A stretch of DNA of 16,242 nt from CAZGAH01 sp964523295 (GTDB taxonomy: Bacteria > Desulfobacterota > Desulfovibrionia > Desulfovibrionales > Desulfovibrionaceae): positions 1 to 16,242 of the forward strand of contig CAZGAH010000095.1 in the NCBI GenBank assembly GCA_964523295.1, in the 5' to 3' direction. Below the pieces are notes generated by a model that saw only the letters and a list, made by a program, of their open reading frames with translations, was not told the DNA's origin and searched no databases. This document shows positions 6,581-14,698 of this stretch, piece by piece (position 1 is the first letter of the stretch; every line of letters begins with the position of its first letter). A program made the position numbers and the translations under genes.

Positions 6581-8029
6581 CTACTGAGCGTTTTGCCGCC
6601 AGCCGGGTTTCTTGCAGGCATTGATGACGAGCGGCAAACCGACGAAGAGCACCATGCCAGCCGCCACCAGCCCGACATAGAGCACGGGGTTACCCACGGG
6701 GAGATTCGTCGGAGGGAAAAAACCCACGACCAGGGAAAAGGTTACCCCGAGCAGTCCGACGCCGGCAACAAGCCACATGCCGAAAAGTCCGCCGGGGACC
6801 TTGTAGGCGCGCGGCAGGTCGGGCCGGGTTTTGCGCAGCTTGATGGCGGCGGCGTACATAAGGATGTACATGACAAGATAGAGGGTGATGGTCATGGCCG
6901 AGAGCATGAAAAAGGCCACACTGACGTTATCCATGAAGAAGTAGAGCGAGGTCAGAAGGCTGACGACCACGGCCTGGATCAACAGGATGGTAATCTGTAC
7001 GCCATTTTTGTTGACTTTGGCCATGAATGGCGGGAGTTCGCCCTCTTTGGCGGTTTCCAGCAAGCCGCGACTCGGCCCGCCAATCCAGGCCATGACCCCT
7101 CCGATGGAGCCGAAGGCCGTCAGCAGTCCCATGATCGGAGTGAGGAAGCCGATGTGGAATTTGTTTAAAAGCTGATCGAATGCCTGCATGAGCCCGGCCG
7201 TGAGGCTGATGTCCGCAGCCGGGACAACGCTAGCCACAGCCAGGGAGCCCAGCATGAAAAGCAGGAAGATAACGGCGGCGGCCAGGAACATGCCTTCCGG
7301 AAACTGCGTGGCGGGTTTTTCCATATCTTTGGCATGAACGGCGTGTACCTCCACACCGGCGAAAAGCAGGATGATGCCGGCCAGGAAGGCGATGCTGCCA
7401 AGACTCGTGATGTTGGGAAAAAGCCGGGCGTGCGCGCCCTCGTGAACAAGTTTTCCCGCGCTGTCGGCCACCGGGCCGGGGGTGAGAAAGGCGATGGGGT
7501 TGCCCTGATCAATCCAGAGCAGCCCCAGGACGATGACGATCACACCAGGCAGCACCGTGCCACAGAGCGCTCCGTATTTGGTAACGAAGCTCGATACGTT
7601 TGATCCGGCCAGTGTCAGAAAGGTGGCCATCCAGTAGCACACCAGGATGACAATCCCGGTGTAGACTCCGCTTTCGGACAAGGCGGGATCCAGAACCGCG
7701 TAGGCAAGGCAACTGGCTGCGAATCCCAGGACAGTGGGATACCAGACCACATTTTGGATCCATTGCAGCCAAATGGCCGTGAACCCCCAGCGCGACCCGA
7801 AAGCCTCCTTGACCCAGGTGTAGACGCCGCCGCCCTTGTCGCTAAAAGCACCTCCAAGTTCCGCGGCCACGAGTGAGGCGGGAATGAGAAAGATGACCGT
7901 GGAAAAGAGTATGTAAAAAATCATCGACAACCCTTCCTTGGCCATCATGGGAAGGCCGCGCAGGCTCACCACCGCAGCGACGGTCATCATGCACAACGTA
8001 AATACCGAGAGCTTCGTTTTGCCAGTCAT
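6581..8029 (-). CDS. gadC: Glutamate/GABA antiporter GadC
   Basis: An inner-membrane APC-superfamily exchanger bringing in glutamate and expelling the GABA made by GadB. The 482-residue product has about twelve hydrophobic segments and the family stretches SLRGLPMMAKEGLSMIFY near the N-terminus, IPASLVAAELGGAF, GGGVYTWVKEAFG, GFTAIWLQWIQNVVWYP and later GGPSRGLLETAKEGELPP. The ATG at 8029 is preferred to the upstream in-frame TTG at 8065 because it starts just before the first membrane segment; AAAGGG lies 9 bases upstream. E. coli GadC is 511 residues and ends in a C-terminal plug. Here only about ten residues (KKPGWRQNAQ) follow the last membrane segment, so the plug is absent. Order is gadC then gadB. 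Other amino-acid antiporters of the same group are possible in principle, but the gadB neighbour decides it. Confidence 0.92.
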   Translation of the reverse strand: MTGKTKLSVFTLCMMTVAAVVSLRGLPMMAKEGLSMIFYILFSTVIFLIPASLVAAELGGAFSDKGGGVYTWVKEAFGSRWGFTAIWLQWIQNVVWYPTVLGFAASCLAYAVLDPALSESGVYTGIVILVCYWMATFLTLAGSNVSSFVTKYGALCGTVLPGVIVIVLGLLWIDQGNPIAFLTPGPVADSAGKLVHEGAHARLFPNITSLGSIAFLAGIILLFAGVEVHAVHAKDMEKPATQFPEGMFLAAAVIFLLFMLGSLAVASVVPAADISLTAGLMQAFDQLLNKFHIGFLTPIMGLLTAFGSIGGVMAWIGGPSRGLLETAKEGELPPFMAKVNKNGVQITILLIQAVVVSLLTSLYFFMDNVSVAFFMLSAMTITLYLVMYILMYAAAIKLRKTRPDLPRAYKVPGGLFGMWLVAGVGLLGVTFSLVVGFFPPTNLPVGNPVLYVGLVAAGMVLFVGLPLVINACKKPGWRQNAQ

Positions 8030-8063
8030 GTTCCGATACCCTTTCGCGTAAGAGTTGAAGAGC

Positions 8064-8091
8064 AATATGGATGTGTTGTGGGCACAATCAA
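8064..8091 (-). promoter_or_regulatory. Possible promoter of gadCB
   Basis: Minus-strand TTGATT (8091-8086), a 16-base spacer and CATATT (8069-8064) match sigma70 boxes at four of six positions each. A start about 7 bases downstream would give a leader of about 28 bases before the gadC ATG. The region is AT-rich, so chance matches are likely. Confidence 0.3.
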
Positions 8092-8280
8092 AGATTTTCG
8101 AACTTTTCTGTGATTAGCCAACAAACAACAACAATGAAAAACAATGACAAAGTGATCTGCTTATGCGGCCCCCTGCGAGTGTTGTGGTTGGCTACAATCA
8201 TTGCAACAGGAACTTGAGAGAACAGAAATTTCCGATTCAGCCGTTTTCCCGGCATTTATTGCATAATGTTCAACTTTTAT

Positions 8281-8296
8281 ACTCCATTTTTGGAGT
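8281..8296. promoter_or_regulatory. Palindrome ACTCCA-N4-TGGAGT upstream of gadC
   Basis: A perfect 6-bp inverted repeat with a four-base A/T centre lies about 250 bases upstream of the gadC start. On the minus strand it overlaps TTGACT and is directly followed by TATAAAA, so it resembles an operator near a promoter, although the 12-base spacing of those two boxes is too short for sigma70. A binding site for an unknown regulator is speculation from symmetry and position. Confidence 0.3.
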
Positions 8297-8606
8297 CAAT
8301 ATATCACTGTGTCATAATTGATTCGGCACGGTTTTGACAGAAATGCTCTTAAACGCACCATGGTAGAATTTGCATATAGCCAGAAACTCTGATGATGTGC
8401 TTTTATCCGCACGCACAATAGAAGTTGTAATCAGAGGCGAGGACGCTTGGAAGAAATAAAGGCAATCGAAAGAGGCGGTTGCGATGCGTCAAATCGACAC
8501 ACCCCAATCTTGTTGCGTGCCGGAGTCCATTTTAAATAGTCCCTGAATTGGTATTGAGAATCTATTATTCTGTCAACTTATTTTCGACAAAAATTCCCTC
8601 CCCTGA

Positions 8607-8810
8607 GCGAGAAGAATCTTCCGTCATGCCAGCTGTTCCGCTCAATGCACCAAGGAATCGCTCGATGGATTCTTACGGAACATCCCGCAAAAAGGGCGTG
8701 GAGACCGGGTTATCGGACAGGACCTGGCCGCGAAGTCGGTCAAGGCCTTTTCATACGCCTCGTCGGGGTTTAGCCAGGATGTGTTGCGTTTGCATCCAGT
8801 CAAGTCTTAA
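8607..8810 (+). other. Unrecognised 67-codon open frame, possible gene remnant
   Basis: Between a TGA at 8604-8606 and the TAA at 8808-8810 one plus-strand frame reads ARRIFRHASC..., then SLDGFLRNIPQKGRGDRVIG and KSVKAFSYASSGFSQDVLRL. It contrasts with its AT-rich surroundings in GC content and in mostly G/C third positions, and its composition looks protein-like. It has no ATG start or ribosome binding site in frame at its beginning, so if real it is the 3' end of a decayed gene. I do not recognise the family. Another plus-strand frame (8548-8919) overlaps it but looks random. Confidence 0.25.
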
Positions 8811-9009
8811 AAAGTGCAGTGAATTCTCTTCTACTCAGCCAACGACATTTCTCTTCATTACATATCTATTTACGTGCTTGCACGCAATCCACCTGTTAAA
8901 TCGCTTTCTTTCCTTCTGATTTAATTCCTTGCATTCTCCATTTCATCTGCCCGGAAAATAGGCAACGCGGGGACGCAACTCGAGCGCCGTGGCAGGGACC
9001 AAGGCGGAT

Positions 9010-9043
9010 GGCCGTCCTTCGGGGCGGTCTTTCCTTTTCTCTT
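9010..9043 (+). terminator. Rho-independent terminator with TTCG loop, plus strand
   Basis: GGCCGTCC (9010-9017), the tetraloop TTCG and GGGCGGTC (9022-9029) form an 8-bp stem with two G/T pairs, followed directly by TTTCCTTTTCTCTT. This is a good intrinsic terminator for transcription on the plus strand. No intact plus-strand gene precedes it; the nearest candidate is the 8607-8810 open frame. It may therefore mark a lost gene or a small RNA. Confidence 0.6.
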
Positions 9044-9081
9044 ACTTGCATCCGGATTGGTCCAAATGCGTTAAATCCCGG

Positions 9082-9097
9082 GGGGGCCAGGGCCCCC
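9082..9097. repeat. GC-only hairpin GGGGGCC/GGCCCCC
   Basis: GGGGGCC (9082-9088) and GGCCCCC (9091-9097) are perfectly complementary around a 2-base AG; in practice the loop would open by at least one pair. It sits 20 bases before repeat copy 2 and would face any transcript leaving that copy on the minus strand. No T-run follows. Confidence 0.4.
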
Positions 9098-9117
9098 GTG
9101 CCTTTCCGCGCAGCTCA

Positions 9118-9218
9118 GATCCTCCTTGTACGGGATTGATAGGGATCACCGTTCCATAGCGAAAGGGAGGGGTTTGGACAAATCGATATTCTCAATCCAT
9201 TCAAGCCTGAATGATCGG
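9118..9218. repeat. 101-bp direct repeat, copy 2 (orphan pst leader)
   Basis: Identical to 4857-4957, including the AGGAGG that serves pstS in copy 1, but no reading frame follows here on the minus strand. Instead it runs into non-coding DNA with a GC-only hairpin. Beyond its other end lies the DNA upstream of the zinc-ribbon/PilZ gene. Perfect identity over 101 non-coding bases indicates a recent duplication, or an assembly artefact. Confidence 0.97.
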
Positions 9219-9643
9219 GTATTCCTTGGCTGGGTCCGGAACAACAATGAGTCGTTCTATCCCCGCTAACTGCCTGTTCACAGGAAGGTCACGACACAGC
9301 GTCAAAGAGCATTCCGAGACGTCATGTGAGTCGGTAAGGTCGTTCCGACGTTCAGGGCAGCAGAACGTGCCAGGGTAGACACTACGGTCCGATTGCTCAC
9401 TGACCGGGCTGGCGTTCCGTCAGGGCAAAGGGTATCAGGTCGCGAATCCGCAACCCTGCGCCCGGATATGAACAATTCCAGCCACCGCCCGGTTTTGTAG
9501 ACATCGGCCTGAGTTTGACGTATGTGCTTTCATGTAGTCCCGGAACAACGCGCACGGTGACGCGTTGCTCCTGTGCAACCTGGCCGTGAATCCTGCCGGA
9601 TCATGGCTCTTCTCTGGCTGACGATCGCGTCGCGGAGGCCTTC
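9219..9643. other. Non-coding region before the zinc-ribbon/PilZ gene
   Basis: About 425 bases with no gene I can support. An imperfect stem (9542-9552 with 9561-9571, one mismatch, 8-base loop) is the only clear structure. It lies about 75 bases before the PilZ-gene start and could be in its leader. I looked for a c-di-GMP riboswitch because of the PilZ gene and did not see the conserved core. The promoter of the PilZ-lolA pair must be here but no convincing boxes stand out. Confidence 0.45.
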
Positions 9644-10717
9644 ATGGATTTTCACTGCCCTGCCTGCGGATTTACCTCGCCCGTCGCTGATGTTTTCGAA
9701 GGGAAAAAAGTGAAATGCCCGAAATGCAACGCGCTCGCGTCTGCCGGCGCTGTGGCCAGGCCCGTGGGGCGGGGTGAATTCGATCTGGCACGGGCACTGT
9801 TGCAGGATACGGCCGAGGTCACGTGTACGCAGTGCGGCTTCAGGGCCAATCTGCCCTTGCGCTATCGCGGCCGGCCCACCACCTGCCCGCTCTGCGGCAA
9901 GTCGCTCCGGGTCGCCCGGCATGGGACCAGGTTGACAGATACGCAGAACCAGGCCCCGTTTCTCTGCCCGCAGTGCGGATACATTGCCAGCGTACCGGCC
10001 AGGCTGCGAGGGCGGAAGGCCAAATGTCCCGTCTGTCTGGCTGTTTCGGTTGTCGGTGAGCCTGCCCTGGGCGTCGAGCCCAAGGCCGGAGCCAATGCCG
10101 CGCTCACGCCAGGCCGCGAGGCCGTTCCGAGTCGCGAGGCCGTCCCGAGCCGCGCGGCAGGTCCGGCGCCCGACGCCGTGATACCTGCGGCCGACGCCGT
10201 ATCGCTGGCAGCGGACGTTACGCCGGCAGCTGCGAAGCCGGCGCCGGCCAAACCGAAGTCCAGGGAACGTCGCCGTGCGCCAAGGTTCAAGGTCAAGCAC
10301 ATCAATGCCTCGCTCGGCGTGGTCATGGGCGAATTCCGCGTGCGCGATCTCAACGCCAACGGCATCTGTTTCGACGAAGGCGACTCCGATTATGAACTGA
10401 GCGCAGGGCAGACCATCCGCTTCGACCTGATCAGCCATGGCGTGACCCTGGCCTCCGAGCTGGAGGCGCGCGTCGTGCGTACGCAATACGGGCAGGCAGG
10501 CTGCGAGTTCGTGAACCTCAATCCTGCGAACAAGGCCGAAATCATCAAGCTCCTCCAGGAGCACGTGCGCAGCATAGCCAGGGCACAGGCTGCCAGGAAG
10601 GCCGGCGCACCCGGCATTGCGCCAGCGCCTGCGCCGGCGGCAGCCTCGACCGGGCAGGAGATCGCCGGAAACGTCGATATGGATGCCCTGCTGGTCAAGC
10701 TCAAAGGCGTGCGATGA
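9644..10717 (+). CDS. Triple zinc-ribbon protein with PilZ (c-di-GMP-binding) domain
   Basis: A 357-residue cytoplasmic protein. Three short zinc-ribbon modules come first, each with two CxxC knuckles: Cys5/8 with 25/28, Cys61/64 with 81/84, and Cys108/111 with 128/131. The second and third share the pattern C-x-x-C-G-(F/Y)-x-A-x-(L/V)-P-x-R-x-R-G-R. A long Ala/Pro linker (about 140-205) includes the doubled REAVPS. The PilZ domain starts with ERRRAPRF (about 208-215) and continues with DLNANG (235-240), corresponding to the RxxxR and (D/N)xSxxG c-di-GMP-binding motifs with Asn in place of Ser. A second Ala/Pro-rich segment precedes the C-terminus. The ATG at 9644 has GGAGG 5 bases upstream. 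The stop overlaps the next start as ATGA. Role unknown; c-di-GMP-responsive adaptor is the inference. Confidence 0.88.
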   Translation: MDFHCPACGFTSPVADVFEGKKVKCPKCNALASAGAVARPVGRGEFDLARALLQDTAEVTCTQCGFRANLPLRYRGRPTTCPLCGKSLRVARHGTRLTDTQNQAPFLCPQCGYIASVPARLRGRKAKCPVCLAVSVVGEPALGVEPKAGANAALTPGREAVPSREAVPSRAAGPAPDAVIPAADAVSLAADVTPAAAKPAPAKPKSRERRRAPRFKVKHINASLGVVMGEFRVRDLNANGICFDEGDSDYELSAGQTIRFDLISHGVTLASELEARVVRTQYGQAGCEFVNLNPANKAEIIKLLQEHVRSIARAQAARKAGAPGIAPAPAPAAASTGQEIAGNVDMDALLVKLKGVR

Positions 10718-11406
10718 GCGACGCGAGCCTTGTCCTGCCGCGGGCGGCGCACCGTTTTCGACCCCTTGTGCAGCGCTGCGTGACCAGGGTCTGCGCCCTG
10801 CTGCTCTGCATCGGTTCGTCGGGTGTTTTCGCCGCCTCCGCCATGGCAGACGATGCGCGGCTCGATGCCGTGCTGGAGCGTCTGCGCGGCGTCGCTGCCG
10901 GGGTACTCAGCGTGCGCAGCGACTTTCCCCAGGAGAAACGTCTGGCCCTGTTCGACGAAACCCTGCGTTCGCGGGGGAAGCTCTCCTTGAAGAAGCCGGA
11001 CAAGCTGCGTTGGGAGTATACCGAGCCCTCGGCATCGGGCTTCTCGGTCAACGGCGCCAAGGGCAAGCGCTGGAGTGAGTTTTCCGAACGCGCGGACAGC
11101 GTGGACGTGGCCCGGGACATGGCCCTGCGGCTCGTGTCCGAGCAGCTTCTGGCCTGGGCCTCGGTCGATGTGGAGCGCCTGGGGCGCGGCTTCGCGCTCG
11201 CCCTGACCTCCGAGACGCCCGTGGTGCTGCGTCTGACGCCACAGGACAAGCGCCTGCGCGAGGCGATCCAGTCCGTCGAGATCACCTTTGCCGCGGACGA
11301 GCGCTCCATCGCCACGGTGGAAGTGCGCGAGCAGGGCGACGACTACACCCGCATCCGCTTCGAGAATCCGATCCTGAACGAGCCGATCGACGACGCGCTC
11401 TTCTGA
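10714..11406 (+). CDS. lolA: LolA-like outer-membrane lipoprotein carrier
   Basis: The 230-residue product resembles periplasmic LolA, which receives lipoproteins released from the inner membrane and carries them to the outer membrane. An N-terminal Arg-containing stretch, a hydrophobic core (VCALLLCIGSSGVFA) and ASAMA before DDARL form a likely Sec signal with a long N-region. The mature part begins LDAVLERLRGVAAGVLSVRSDFPQEKRL, and then has the family stretch RGKLSLKKPDKLRWEYTEPS followed by a hydrophobic strand and ...SEFS. The C-terminal third (ITFAADERSIATVEVREQGDDYTRIRFENPILNEPID) matches the D-x-T-x-I-x-F strands of LolA. It starts within the PilZ gene stop (ATGA), so translation is coupled. 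A LolA-like protein with another lipid or glycolipid cargo is possible. Fold assignment is good; exact role is less sure. Confidence 0.82.
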   Translation: MSDASLVLPRAAHRFRPLVQRCVTRVCALLLCIGSSGVFAASAMADDARLDAVLERLRGVAAGVLSVRSDFPQEKRLALFDETLRSRGKLSLKKPDKLRWEYTEPSASGFSVNGAKGKRWSEFSERADSVDVARDMALRLVSEQLLAWASVDVERLGRGFALALTSETPVVLRLTPQDKRLREAIQSVEITFAADERSIATVEVREQGDDYTRIRFENPILNEPIDDALF

Positions 11407-11419
11407 TCCCGCCCCACGG

Positions 11420-11435
11420 CCGGTCCTTCGACCGG
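11420..11435. terminator. Hairpin between convergent lolA and gdh genes
   Basis: CCGGTC and GACCGG pair around a CTTC loop in the 34-base gap between the stop codons of the lolA-like gene (plus) and the glutamate dehydrogenase gene (minus). The outer bases GATCC and GGATC can extend it as an interrupted stem. The position suits a bidirectional terminator, but neither side has a T-run. Confidence 0.45.
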
Positions 11436-11440
11436 AAGGA

Positions 11441-14449
<3,009 letters not shown>

Positions 14450-14491
14450 GGGCTCCTCCCGTGCGCCGGGATCAGGTCCCCGGCTGCCGGC

Positions 14492-14519
14492 ACTCTACCC
14501 CAGGCGGCCAGGGCGTCAA
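14492..14519 (-). promoter_or_regulatory. Likely sigma70 promoter of the glutamate dehydrogenase gene
   Basis: On the minus strand TTGACG (14519-14514), a 16-base spacer and TAGAGT (14497-14492) match the consensus at five and four of six positions. This puts the start about 36 bases before the ATG, leaving room for the GGGAGGAG ribosome binding site. The surrounding DNA is GC-rich, which makes the match less likely by chance. Confidence 0.5.
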
Positions 14520-14670
14520 GGCGTCGGCGGGCAGGGTACCCCGGCGTTTTCGGTCTGAACGCGCAAAGCCGCCGGCCTGAAGGGTAGCCAGGGGCGAGGA
14601 TCGTCGAGAGCAGTTGAATATGCGTTAATTGGCGAACAACCCAAGAGGAGAAGGCACCTTAAACAGACAG

Positions 14671-14696
14671 CAAAAAATGCCTTGACATTCCGGGCA
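14671..14696 (-). terminator. Weak terminator after the sensor kinase gene
   Basis: Just past the kinase stop codon, on the minus strand, TGCC and GGCA could pair around an 11-base loop and are followed by a run of six Ts. The short stem makes it marginal as an intrinsic terminator, but its position and T-run fit. The rest of 14450-14670 holds the glutamate dehydrogenase promoter and nothing else I recognise. Confidence 0.35.
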
Positions 14697-14698
14697 GC

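Larger units (their letters stand above)
8030..9117. other. Long non-coding stretch upstream of gadC
   Basis: About 1.1 kb without a recognisable gene. Positions 8030-8600 are markedly AT-rich and could hold the gad control region. It includes TAGCCAAC (8115-8122) with its inverse GTTGGCTA (8187-8194), and the palindrome ACTCCA-N4-TGGAGT (8281-8296). Around 8607-8810 (plus) a GC-richer open frame of 67 codons is seen. A plus-strand terminator-like hairpin lies at 9010-9043, and a G-rich/C-rich hairpin lies at 9082-9097. No gad regulator gene is present in it. Confidence 0.6.

Noticed and set aside
5514..6587. 357-codon open frame on the plus strand
   Set aside because: Antisense shadow of gadB; composition is His/Gly/Arg-rich without any domain.
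8548..8919. 123-codon plus-strand frame
   Set aside because: Its second half is AT-rich low-complexity translation, and within 8607-8810 a different frame looks more like coding sequence.
9201..9423. Minus-strand frame of about 70 codons ending ...YPIIQA inside repeat copy 2
   Set aside because: No start codon with a ribosome binding site, cysteine- and arginine-rich random-looking composition, and the corresponding frame at copy 1 (stop at 4940-4942) is short and unrelated upstream.
9219..9643. Possible c-di-GMP riboswitch before the PilZ gene
   Set aside because: Looked for because of the PilZ context, but the conserved core sequences are not present; only one imperfect stem is seen.
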